A stretch of DNA of 48,236 nucleotides. Source: Nitrosomonas sp. (GTDB lineage Bacteria > Pseudomonadota > Gammaproteobacteria > Burkholderiales > Nitrosomonadaceae). How positions within the stretch are numbered: the first letter of the stretch is position 1; each line of letters starts with the position of its first letter. Under the pieces are notes generated by a model. That model had not been told where the DNA came from. It worked only from the letters and a program-made list of their open reading frames with translations, and did not search any database. The stretch is taken from NCBI RefSeq assembly GCF_024282095.1, contig NZ_JAMWZS010000020.1, positions 1-48,236 on the forward strand, written 5' to 3'. The position numbers were made by a program, and so were the translations under genes. This document shows positions 30,049 to 37,230 of this stretch, one piece after another.

Positions 30049-30904
30049 TAAAAAACAATTACGCACCGCGTTTGAACGTGCCGCCGACAGCTACGACCAG
30101 GCAGCGGTGCTGCAACGCGAGATCAGCAATCGCATGCTGTCACGCCTGGAATACATCAAATATCGGCCCGATGTGATTATCGATGCCGGTAGCGGCACGG
30201 GTTACGGCAGCCAACAGTTGGCTAAACGTTATCCTGCCAGCCAATTGATCGCTGTCGATATCGCCTGGGCGATGCTGTCGCATGCGCGCCCCAATACCGC
30301 CTGGTGGCAACGCCTATTGCCGTCGCAGCAACGCACGGATTATGTATGCGCCGATATTGAACAAATTCCGTTTAAAAATGCAAGCGTCGGTATGATCTGG
30401 TCGAACCTCGCGTTTCAGTGGTGTAACGACTTGGAACACACATTCGCCGAAATGTACCGCATTCTGCGCACCGACGGCCTGCTGATGTTCAGCACTTTCG
30501 GCCCGGATACGCTGAAGGAGTTGCGTCAATCCTTTGCGCAAGCCGATACCTTCAGCCACGTCAACCGCTTCATCGACATGCACGATATCGGCGATTTGCT
30601 GGTGCACAACGGTTTTTCCACACCGGTGATGGACATGGAATATATCACCCTGACGTATTCCGACGTCATCAGCGTGATGCGTGATTTAAAAGCCATCGGC
30701 GCACATAACGTATTACTTGGCAGGCGGCAGGGATTGATGGGGAAAAACAAGTGGCAAAAAGCGATCAGTGCATACGAAAAATTGCGCCGTGACGGCAAAT
30801 TGCCTGCGACGTTTGAAGTCGTCTACGGTCATGCCTGGAAACCGCTGGATCGCCGCTCCGTGTTGACGCCGGAAACCCGCAGGCAACTGGGTTTAATGGG
30901 TTAA
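30026..30904 (+). CDS. bioC: Malonyl-[acyl-carrier protein] O-methyltransferase
   Basis: 292 residues. SAM-dependent class I methyltransferase: motif I DAGSGTGYGSQQLA, then ADIEQIPFKNASVGMIWSNLAFQW, typical of BioC. It methylates malonyl-ACP so that fatty acid synthesis can build the pimeloyl chain. The start lies inside the bioH end (23-bp overlap) and is fixed by the N-terminal DKKQLRTAFERAADSYDQAA segment. Confidence 0.94.
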   Translation: MNSEHTLDKKQLRTAFERAADSYDQAAVLQREISNRMLSRLEYIKYRPDVIIDAGSGTGYGSQQLAKRYPASQLIAVDIAWAMLSHARPNTAWWQRLLPSQQRTDYVCADIEQIPFKNASVGMIWSNLAFQWCNDLEHTFAEMYRILRTDGLLMFSTFGPDTLKELRQSFAQADTFSHVNRFIDMHDIGDLLVHNGFSTPVMDMEYITLTYSDVISVMRDLKAIGAHNVLLGRRQGLMGKNKWQKAISAYEKLRRDGKLPATFEVVYGHAWKPLDRRSVLTPETRRQLGLMG

Positions 30905-30913
30905 CTGGTTTCT

Positions 30914-31588
30914 ATGGCTGCGGGTTTTTTTGTCACCGGAACCGATACCGGCATCGGTAAAACCACCGTTAGTTGTGCTCTGTTGCACGCATTTGCTGCG
31001 CAAGGTAAAAAAGTAGTTGGCATGAAACCGATTGCCGCCGGGAGTGAAAACGGAAAGTGGTTGGATGTCGAGCAACTATTGGCCGCAAGCAATGTGAATA
31101 TTACCCGCCAGCAAATCAATCCTTACGCATTCGATCCACCGATTTCCCCGCATCTCGCCGCGCAACAAGCGGGCACAGAAATTGATTTGGCAGTCATTCA
31201 TCAAGCCTATCTCGAATTAAGTAAGCAGGCCGAGATCGTTATTGTGGAAGGTGTCGGAGGGTTTCTGGTGCCATTCAGTCAACATCAGACGGGAGCGGAT
31301 TTGGCAAGAATACTCGATTTGCCGGTGATATTAGTGGTCGGCATGCGTTTGGGTTGTCTGAATCACGCGTTGCTGACAGCCCAGGCAATACGGACTGCCG
31401 GCCTGACATTGGTTGGATGGGTGGCAAATTGCATCGATCCGCAGATGTTGGTTTTGGCGCAAAATATTGCGACGCTGAAGCAACGGCTGGACTGCCCGTT
31501 GCTGGGAGTATTGCCATTTGATTCGAAAATGAATGCGCAAAAAGGTGCTGAATTTCTGGATGTTGCAAGATTGGGAAACTTCAGATAA
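30914..31588 (+). CDS. bioD: Dethiobiotin synthetase
   Basis: 224 residues. The P-loop FFVTGTDTGIGKTTVSCAL is diagnostic; VGMKPIAAG and EGVGGFLVPF follow. It closes the ureido ring of dethiobiotin with ATP and CO2. It starts 9 bp after bioC and ends the operon. bioA (7,8-diaminononanoate transaminase) is not in this window and must be elsewhere or replaced. Confidence 0.95.
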   Translation: MAAGFFVTGTDTGIGKTTVSCALLHAFAAQGKKVVGMKPIAAGSENGKWLDVEQLLAASNVNITRQQINPYAFDPPISPHLAAQQAGTEIDLAVIHQAYLELSKQAEIVIVEGVGGFLVPFSQHQTGADLARILDLPVILVVGMRLGCLNHALLTAQAIRTAGLTLVGWVANCIDPQMLVLAQNIATLKQRLDCPLLGVLPFDSKMNAQKGAEFLDVARLGNFR

Positions 31589-31648
31589 GTTGCAATACGA
31601 TTGTGATATATCGCTTTATGCTATTAAATTAACCGCAACCTAAGTCCA

Positions 31649-31945
31649 ATGCCTCAAAACAACCCACGCCATTGGTCGCAACAAGTCACCGGAACCAGCA
31701 ACGCATTGGATCTTGAGCCCGGTGTTTTTTCGTGGGATGATCCGCGCAAAATTGCGTTGTCGCTCAAGCATTCCGCTGACAACAGTCAGCGGCGTAAGGC
31801 TGCACCGTTTGCAGCGGCGATGTCGATGCTCAATTTTTATATCAACCGGGCGGGAAAGCATTTGTCCGCGCAGCAGCGGGATGTGTTGGAAAGAGCTAAG
31901 AATGAATTGCGTGAATTGTATGGGAAATCGCACATCAAATCTTGA
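31649..31945 (+). CDS. DUF3175 family protein
   Basis: 98 residues. The pattern HWSQQVTGTSNALDLEPGVF, then DDPRKIALSLKHSA and AAPFAAAMSMLNFYINRAGK matches my memory of the small DUF3175 family, which has no assigned function and occurs in many soil and freshwater proteobacteria. It has no signal peptide or membrane segment and is probably a helical cytoplasmic protein. Both neighbours are on the same strand (60 bp after bioD), but it has no obvious link to biotin. Confidence 0.75.
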   Translation: MPQNNPRHWSQQVTGTSNALDLEPGVFSWDDPRKIALSLKHSADNSQRRKAAPFAAAMSMLNFYINRAGKHLSAQQRDVLERAKNELRELYGKSHIKS

Positions 31946-31988
31946 TAGTTTTTGTTAACCTGTTAACTGGAAAATATTTTTTGTACCC

Positions 31989-32627
31989 ATGTGTTACTTA
32001 GATTTAACCAACAATCAATTGAATCCCCAAGGCTATTGGAATCAACCGCTTGAAAGTTTGGATTCCCCCACAGCCCATGAGCTTGCGCTTTTTGATCAAA
32101 ACGGCTACGACCTGACGGATTTGGAACAGCGCTATGCCATAATGAACTTGACGCCTGCTAAAGCGCATCGGGAACATCGGCGCGCCTTAAAAGCGCCCTG
32201 GTTTACGCAACCGGAGCGGATGGAGGGAGCTGTGCTTAACCACAGTTTGTTGTTCGAACGGAAAGGCTATAGCGGGGAAGCGCTGGAACAACTCGAACGA
32301 TGGGCGCAGACAAATCCTTTGGTCTATAAAATCATCAAGATGCGCCCCAAGTGGGGACTGGATTTCAGTATGGATTATGTGGATCGTGCCGGCAACGTAT
32401 TTGAAGTATTGCACTGGGAATACGACGGTTTTGATTTTGACGAAGTAGCGGTACGCAAGCAACAGTTAGAGGCTAAATTCGCAGCTACGGATTGGGACGA
32501 TGCGGCGGCCAGCATCCTGAAACGGAAAGACCAATGGCATCATTTGGATTTCTTTGCGCAAAGCGATTGGAAATGTAACTATTTTGGCATCGTTAAAGAA
32601 CGCTTCAAGATGGTGATTTGGGAGTAG
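31989..32627 (+). CDS. Unrecognised 212-residue protein
   Basis: I do not recognise this protein. It begins MCYLDLTNNQLNPQGYWNQ and is acidic, rich in Trp, Glu and Asp, and has no signal peptide or membrane segment. The C-terminal half contains DRAGNVFEVLHWEYDGFDFD and ends in an aromatic segment. Its composition is that of a soluble globular protein. The codon usage looks like that of the neighbouring genes and the frame is open over its whole length, so it is a real gene. ATG at 31989 has no clear ribosome-binding site; ATG 32142 would remove the first 51 residues. Confidence 0.75.
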   Translation: MCYLDLTNNQLNPQGYWNQPLESLDSPTAHELALFDQNGYDLTDLEQRYAIMNLTPAKAHREHRRALKAPWFTQPERMEGAVLNHSLLFERKGYSGEALEQLERWAQTNPLVYKIIKMRPKWGLDFSMDYVDRAGNVFEVLHWEYDGFDFDEVAVRKQQLEAKFAATDWDDAAASILKRKDQWHHLDFFAQSDWKCNYFGIVKERFKMVIWE

Positions 32628-32689
32628 GATAGGAAAAGCTATTGAAACAGTAAAGGTAAGCAAGAATTCAGTACATCACGGAGGTTGGT

Positions 32690-32875
32690 ATGTTCAATGC
32701 GAAAGAGAAAATGGCTGAAGTGATTCAGGCGCAACCGGAAGACGCCACTTATGAAGAAATCATGCGGGAGTTGGCATTCGAAAGAATGGTGGCGCGCGGC
32801 CTTGAAGATTCCCGGCAGGGATGGGTTATTTCTAATGGCGAGATAGAACAGCGAATTCGTGCATGGCAGAAATAG
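32690..32875 (+). CDS. Small antitoxin of a RelE/ParE-type module
   Basis: 61 residues, preceded by a good CGGAGG ribosome-binding site (about 32680-32685). The pattern PEDATYEEIMRELAFERMVARGLEDSRQGWVISNGEIEQRI resembles the short antitoxins (no name, helical with a C-terminal toxin-binding part) paired with RelE/ParE toxins in cyanobacteria and proteobacteria. It lacks an obvious separate DNA-binding domain. It overlaps the downstream toxin by 13 bp, the usual coupling in such pairs. Confidence 0.75.
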   Translation: MFNAKEKMAEVIQAQPEDATYEEIMRELAFERMVARGLEDSRQGWVISNGEIEQRIRAWQK

Positions 32876-33159
32876 TTTGGACTGAAGAAGCGGAGCGCTG
32901 GCTCCATGATATTTATGATTATATTGCGGAAGATAATCCGGCAACGGCTTCGAAAGTTGTGACAGGAATTTTTGAGAAGACTCAAGTTCTGTATCATTTC
33001 CCGGAAATTGGACAGAAATATCGCGCTGAATCCGAAGGGGAAGTCAGAGTTCTGTACTACGGTCATTATCGCATTGCATACTTGCTACGATCGTCACAGG
33101 ATACTGATATTTTGGGTGTATTTCATGGAGCTCTGGACATCAAAAGGTATCTTCCGTGA
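32863..33159 (+). CDS. RelE/ParE family toxin
   Basis: 98 residues: VWTEEAERWLHDIYDYIAEDNPATA at the N-terminus, FPEIGQKYR in the middle and VLYYGHYRIAYLLR with a final GVFHGALDIKRYLP match the ParE/RelE fold (Pfam ParE_toxin). ParE members poison DNA gyrase, RelE members cut mRNA on the ribosome; the C-terminal pattern looks closer to ParE, but I cannot decide. Coding overlaps the antitoxin by 13 bp. Confidence 0.8.
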   Translation: MAEIVWTEEAERWLHDIYDYIAEDNPATASKVVTGIFEKTQVLYHFPEIGQKYRAESEGEVRVLYYGHYRIAYLLRSSQDTDILGVFHGALDIKRYLP

Positions 33160-33213
33160 TATCAAAGGAACGGGTAGCGAAACTGCACGAAATCTTTGCA
33201 TTGCCATTTTATA

Positions 33214-33390
33214 ATGACTCAGACCGTATCGATAAAGGCACCTCCCCAAGCCTTCGATGCACTGCAACAGTTTAAGGAGAATTCCTGGAATGTTCTGAAT
33301 TCTTATGCCCATGTCGGAATACACCCGCTTCGCAGGCATGAATAAGGTTATCCGCCTATGCTGATGGATGAAATTCATTCATGGCAGTTC
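33214..33390 (+). pseudogene. Gene relic with in-frame stop (DUF6988-like tail)
   Basis: From ATG 33214 the frame reads MTQTVSIKAPPQAFDALQQF, then a KENSWNVLNSYAHVGIHPLRRHE segment, a TAA at 33343-33345, and continues in the same frame with GYPPMLMDEIHSW to about 33390. The 'nSYvHgGIHplrRHeeGYP' shape recalls the tail of a family I know as DUF6988, in which H-E-E-G-Y-P would be expected; a single change (GAA to TAA) would explain the stop. Only the C-terminal part is present. The rest of the 294-bp gap from 33160 to 33453 shows no other gene. Confidence 0.5.
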
Positions 33391-33453
33391 GAATACAAAG
33401 CATGTTTGCCTCCAGTAAAGTGATGCCTAATCGTTAGTTCTCAGAAGAAACCC

Positions 33454-34710
33454 ATGAAATTCACAGTCGTCACATACGGAACCGAAGGTGATACCCGTCC
33501 GCTGGTCGGGTTGTGTCGTGGCTTGCTGAATGCGGGTCATGACGTTCAACTCTTGGCTGACCGATCCACGCTGGCAACTGCGCAAGCGCAGGGAGTTCCT
33601 GCGCAGGCACTGAGTGGTGATATGAAGGCGACGGTCGGGCCGGGCGGTGTGTTGTCGGAGCTGATAAAGGAGAGCGGCGATGTGACGCAGATGGCCAAGG
33701 CGGTTGCGCGCATTGCCGACGAGAACACGGTTGCCTGGATGAAAGAAATCGTGGAACAGGCTGCGTCTTCTGACGCCATTCTGTCTTCAGGGATTACGGG
33801 CTATGTCGGGTTATCGGTGGCGGAACACTTGCATATATCCGCCATCGGTTTGGGTCTGTGGCCGTTATCTCCGACCCGGGAGTTTCCTTCTCCGTTGCTG
33901 CCGTCCTGGCAGATGCCCGGCTGGCTTAATCGGCTGAGCCATCATGCGGTCAATGCGTTGATATGGCGGCTATTTCGCAACAGAATCAACGAGGCGCGTC
34001 GCACAGTGTGCGGGCAAGCACCGCGGCAGCAGATGTGGCGTGATTTTCCAACGCTGTATGGTGTGTCGCGCCATCTTGTGCAGCAACCGTCGGATTGGCC
34101 TGAGATCTGGCAAATATGCGGCGCATGGTTTGTAGACTCCGGTGCCTGGGAACCGCCAGCCGCTTTGGCCGAATTTCTTTCCGCTGGAGAGCCGCCGATT
34201 TATGTCGGTTTCGGCAGCATGGGCGGATTCGACCGGAAAAAACTCCTCACGGCTGTCGTAGGCGCGGTGGCCGGACGCCGCGCTTTGTTCTTCCCGGGTT
34301 GGAGCGGCATTGATCCCGCTTTGCTGCCCAAAAATTTCTTTGTCATTGGCGACACACCGCACCATTGGCTGTTTCCCCGTACCGCGATGGTGATCCATCA
34401 CGGCGGTGCCGGTACTACGCATACCGCGTGCCGGGCGGGTGTGCCATCGGTTGTTATCCCATTCACCGGAGATCAATCCTTTTGGGCCGGCAGACTTGCA
34501 TCAATCGGCGTTGCGCCAAAGCATGCGCCCCATGCCAAGATCGATGCGCAGAAACTTTCCAGCATGATCGCCTTCGCTGAGAATCTCGAAGTGATGCAAC
34601 GCGCAAAGGCGCTGGGTGCAGCGATGGCGCAGGAAGATGGCGTGTCGTGCGCGGTTGAGCAAATTGAAAGGCTCATGAGCAATCATCGTGACTTAAGAAA
34701 CCCTCGATAA
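33454..34710 (+). CDS. UGT-like glycosyltransferase (GT1 family)
   Basis: 418 residues with the GT-B fold: an N-terminal domain starting MKFTVVTYGTEGDTRPLVGLCRGLL, which is the sugar-acceptor domain of macrolide/sterol-type glycosyltransferases, and a C-terminal nucleotide-sugar domain with YVGFGSMGG and the signature HHGGAGTTHTACRAGVPSVVIPFTGDQ. It probably moves a sugar from UDP or dTDP to a lipid or small molecule; sterol 3-beta-glucosyltransferases and rhamnosyltransferases are close relatives. It stands alone, with no polyketide or sterol genes near, so the acceptor is unknown. Confidence 0.88.
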   Translation: MKFTVVTYGTEGDTRPLVGLCRGLLNAGHDVQLLADRSTLATAQAQGVPAQALSGDMKATVGPGGVLSELIKESGDVTQMAKAVARIADENTVAWMKEIVEQAASSDAILSSGITGYVGLSVAEHLHISAIGLGLWPLSPTREFPSPLLPSWQMPGWLNRLSHHAVNALIWRLFRNRINEARRTVCGQAPRQQMWRDFPTLYGVSRHLVQQPSDWPEIWQICGAWFVDSGAWEPPAALAEFLSAGEPPIYVGFGSMGGFDRKKLLTAVVGAVAGRRALFFPGWSGIDPALLPKNFFVIGDTPHHWLFPRTAMVIHHGGAGTTHTACRAGVPSVVIPFTGDQSFWAGRLASIGVAPKHAPHAKIDAQKLSSMIAFAENLEVMQRAKALGAAMAQEDGVSCAVEQIERLMSNHRDLRNPR

Positions 34711-34790
34711 CTGTCATTTCGAACAGTGTGAGAAATCTTATGGTTGATTGGTTGAGGTCGAAGATTCCTCACGTTGTTCGGAATGACAAG
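34690..34790. repeat. Dispersed palindromic repeat, copy 1
   Basis: The left arm (34711-34739, starting CTGTCATTTCGAACAGTGTG) and the right arm (34761-34789, ending GTTCGGAATGACAAG) are imperfect inverted copies. The same sequence occurs twice more at 45676-45851. The element extends to the left: TTAAGAAACCCTCGATAACTGTC before the arm resembles, in reverse, the flank of the copy at 45851-45870. It lies between the glycosyltransferase stop and the next gene, and could fold into a long hairpin that limits read-through. Confidence 0.85.
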
Positions 34791-34836
34791 TGTGGGTTAT
34801 GTAGAGTTTTCGCAAGCGCAGCAGAACAAGGGAATC

Positions 34837-35433
34837 ATGTTTTACAAAGAGATCTTAAGCGTTATCGCTATCGTGTTGACACTGGCGGCGTTCGTTCCGT
34901 ATATCCGCGCAATCTTTAACGGTGCTATCCGGCCGCATGTGTTTTCCTGGGTGATTTGGGGTGCGACCACTTTTCTGGCATTTCTGGCACAGCTTGAAGA
35001 CAAGGGCGGTGTGGGTGCCTGGCCGATTGGTGTTTCAGGCAGTATCACGATTTTTATTGCCTGCCTGGCCTACATAAAACGTGCTGACGTGACCATCACC
35101 AAAACCGATTGGTTGTTCTTTGTTGCGGCACTGTCGTCTTTGCCGCTGTGGTATTTGACATCAGATCCATTATGGGCGGTTGTTTTGTTAACAATCGTCG
35201 ATGTACTCGGGTTTGGGCCGACGGTCAGAAAGGCTTATCATCTTCCGTATTCGGAATCCCAACTGTTTTTTGGTTTGTTCACAGTGCGTAATCTGCTGGT
35301 CATGATGGCACTGGAGAACCATTCAATCACCACCCTGTTGTTTCCAGCCACCATTGCGGCGGTTTGTGTGCTGTTAATGATGATGATCGCTTATCGTAGG
35401 CGGGTTCTTGCCAGCAAAGTGAGTATTGATTAA
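34837..35433 (+). CDS. Seven-helix membrane protein with PQ-loop-like repeats
   Basis: 198 residues from ATG 34837, preceded by AAGGGA; the frame opens at 34774 inside the repeat, which is unlikely to be coding. It has about six or seven membrane helices. Two similar segments, AAFVPYIRAIFNGAIRPHVFSW near residue 20 and LGFGPTVRKAYHLPYSESQLF near residue 125, look like the paired PQ-loop/SemiSWEET motif, which suggests a small transporter-like fold. The identity is not certain and the substrate is unknown. It is monocistronic as far as can be seen. Confidence 0.7.
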   Translation: MFYKEILSVIAIVLTLAAFVPYIRAIFNGAIRPHVFSWVIWGATTFLAFLAQLEDKGGVGAWPIGVSGSITIFIACLAYIKRADVTITKTDWLFFVAALSSLPLWYLTSDPLWAVVLLTIVDVLGFGPTVRKAYHLPYSESQLFFGLFTVRNLLVMMALENHSITTLLFPATIAAVCVLLMMMIAYRRRVLASKVSID

Positions 35434-35490
35434 TGGTTTCCTTTAAGCAAGAACAAGGGTTTCCTTAATATGCACATAGTACCGGGTGTA

Positions 35491-35511
35491 TTAAGATCAG
35501 CCATATCTTGA
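35491..35511 (+). promoter_or_regulatory. Inverted repeat upstream of the PII-like gene
   Basis: TTAAGAT (35491-35497) and ATCTTGA (35505-35511) are inverted with one mismatch across a 7-bp spacer, about 65 bp before the start of the PII-like gene. It is a weak operator candidate in a 144-bp intergenic region. I found no good promoter hexamers beside it. Confidence 0.25.
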
Positions 35512-35577
35512 TTGTGTAAACAGATTGTTATCAGTGATTGCACAGCAAGTGATTTGATGATTCCCGGAGGAAAATGA

Positions 35578-35889
35578 ATGAATGGTTCAATAGTAATGAA
35601 AAGATTCGAAATCGTTATCGGAACAGAGCAACTTAATCAGTTGATTGAGTTGTTGGAAAGATCCGGAATACGCGGATATACTGTTATCAAGGATGCGGGA
35701 GGATTGGGGACACGAGGCATACGAAATCCCGATGATGTTCTTCTAACCGATGAAAATGCGGTAATAATTTTCGCTTGTAAAGAAGATCAAGCACAGAAAG
35801 CGCTTGATGAACTGCGACCCGCAATGAAAGGCTTCGGTGGTATGTGCCTGATTTCAAATTGCCACGCACAAACACATTCTTCTTGCTAA
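35578..35889 (+). CDS. PII-like signalling protein
   Basis: 103 residues from ATG 35578 (GGAGG at 35566-35570, 7 bp spacing); ATG 35596 would give MKRFEIVIG. MKRFEIVIGTEQLNQLIELL and RSGIRGYTVIKDAGGLGTRG give the ferredoxin-like PII fold. The region between the two halves is much shorter than the T-loop of GlnB/GlnK, and the tyrosine uridylylation site is missing. The C-terminus ends with NCHAQTHSSC, two cysteines reminiscent of redox-active tails in SbtB and carbon-linked PII-like proteins. Ligands are probably an adenine nucleotide plus perhaps bicarbonate; no transporter gene is adjacent. Expression is likely by itself. Confidence 0.75.
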   Translation: MNGSIVMKRFEIVIGTEQLNQLIELLERSGIRGYTVIKDAGGLGTRGIRNPDDVLLTDENAVIIFACKEDQAQKALDELRPAMKGFGGMCLISNCHAQTHSSC

Positions 35890-36054
35890 GAATATGCTCT
35901 GAACTCGTTCAGCGAGTATATTCTGCTGCTGTTCAAAATAAACCGCAGGATTCAACAACGGTTTTTCCGCGTATGATATGCATGGCATTTGAGTAGTTTA
36001 TCCACATTCTGGCCGTTCTTCCTGATTCAGTAATCTGCCGCAGGACTTTATCTT

Positions 36055-36579
36055 ATGCAAGGTTGGCTACGTTTTATTCTATTTAGCACCGCTTTTGCGG
36101 CACTGTTCGTTGCCGGGGCGCTATCCATGCAAAATGTCAGGGCTGAGAAGATATGGAACTGGCGCTATACCGGGAGCAACGTTGCCGCCAGTGGGACGAT
36201 TACGACATCCGAAACGGTGGATTCGCAGGGTTTTTATCAAATTTCCAGCATTACCGGTCATCGCAATGGCGAGCTTATTACCAGATTGTATCCGTCTGGT
36301 AGCGCGATTCCAGGAAATGAGCCTTATGTGCTTGATAACTTGATCCGCACCGGTACATCAGGTCAGATCACCCTGTATGGATTCGGTTTTTCCACAGTAT
36401 CAGGTAACTACGTCAATCTTTTTTTTGCCGATTTTCTTACGACGCCGGCCACTATGGAAATGTTTACAACATCTTCGACCTATAGGGAACTGCCGGTCAC
36501 GTTTTTAGCTACGCCAGTGTCCGAGTCTGAAATCAATGTGGAATCGCCGTCCGGGCAATCGGGGAATAAGGATGAATAA
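36055..36579 (+). CDS. Exported protein of unknown function
   Basis: 174 residues. A signal peptide with RFILFSTAFAALFVAGALSM as its core and a VRAEK cleavage-like end at about residue 31 indicates export to the periplasm or beyond. The mature part is beta-rich, with many Thr, Ser and Gly (GTITTSETVDSQGFYQISSI, SGQITLYGFGFS). I do not recognise a domain. The C-terminal SPSGQSGNKDE is polar. The start has no strong ribosome-binding site. It stands alone. Confidence 0.7.
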   Translation: MQGWLRFILFSTAFAALFVAGALSMQNVRAEKIWNWRYTGSNVAASGTITTSETVDSQGFYQISSITGHRNGELITRLYPSGSAIPGNEPYVLDNLIRTGTSGQITLYGFGFSTVSGNYVNLFFADFLTTPATMEMFTTSSTYRELPVTFLATPVSESEINVESPSGQSGNKDE

Positions 36580-36632
36580 AATCGGGTACGGCATCGAGGA
36601 ATAGATTGCATGCCGTATGTACTTAAAGTTCG

Positions 36633-36660
36633 TTGTATTTAATCAACAGCCGGATATAAT
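36633..36660 (+). promoter_or_regulatory. Candidate sigma-70 promoter for the helix-hairpin-helix gene
   Basis: TTGTAT (36633-36638) and a perfect TATAAT (36655-36660) are separated by 16 bp. It lies just 29 bp before the ATG at 36690, and the expected start (about 36667) would give a leader of about 23 nt. A hairpin (GTACGGCAT at 36586-36594 with ATGCCGTAT at 36610-36618) sits just upstream and may end transcription from the previous gene, though no T-run follows. Confidence 0.55.
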
Positions 36661-36689
36661 GGGTTTTTCAAGCAAACTGGAGTCTAGTC

Positions 36690-37136
36690 ATGGTCAAATT
36701 AACGGATGTCGCTGGAATCGGCCCTGCTGCGGTCAAGCTGTTGGCTGAGCATAATATCAAGACGGTTGAAGCACTGGCATCGATCAGCTTGGCGGAATTG
36801 CAAAAAATATCGGGTTTTAGTGGTGACATACGTGCGAGGGCGGTTAAGAAATCGGCGTCGGATTGCTTGCATAAAGCGGCGAAACAACTGGCTGCTCCGG
36901 TCAAAAGTGCGCAAACGACTGTTAAAAAGCCTGTCAGTGAGAAGCCTGTAGTCAGTCGAGCTTTAAATCAAGCTGCAACAGGTGCAGCAGAGGACAAGAA
37001 GAAAAATAAAAAGGATGATGAGAAGAAAGAGAAAGTAAAAGATAAGGATAAGAAAAAGAAAGAAAAAAATAAAGATAAGAAAAAGAATAAGAATAAGGAT
37101 AGTAAAAAGAAGGGAAAAAATAAGAAAAAATCATGA
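36690..37136 (+). CDS. Helix-hairpin-helix protein with lysine-rich tail
   Basis: 148 residues. The first about 60 form one helix-hairpin-helix unit, VAGIGPAAVKLLAEHNIKTV and ISLAELQKISGFSGDIRARA, similar to the DNA-binding HhH_5 unit of DNA repair and ribosomal S13-like proteins. From residue about 100 the chain is almost only Lys with Asp, Glu, Asn and Ser (KKKNKKDDEKKEK and similar), without hydrophobic residues, so it is a disordered cationic tail. A non-specific nucleic-acid or nucleoid protein is a fair guess. Poly-A runs encode the tail, so replication slippage may change its length. Confidence 0.8.
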   Translation: MVKLTDVAGIGPAAVKLLAEHNIKTVEALASISLAELQKISGFSGDIRARAVKKSASDCLHKAAKQLAAPVKSAQTTVKKPVSEKPVVSRALNQAATGAAEDKKKNKKDDEKKEKVKDKDKKKKEKNKDKKKNKNKDSKKKGKNKKKS

Positions 37137-37230
37137 TTGAGCATGCATGCGGATGACGCAAAGATCAATGACTTAACTCATGAGCGCATGGGTGGTTTTT
37201 TCGTCTTTGTGATTGAAGTAAGAAAGCCTG

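Noticed and set aside
33094-33378. 94-residue - strand frame between the toxin and the glycosyltransferase
   Set aside because: It has no recognisable motif and runs against the relic on the + strand.
36952-37168. - strand frames rich in Phe, Ser and Tyr opposite the lysine tail
   Set aside because: Their composition is the complement of the poly-lysine tract and not a real membrane protein.
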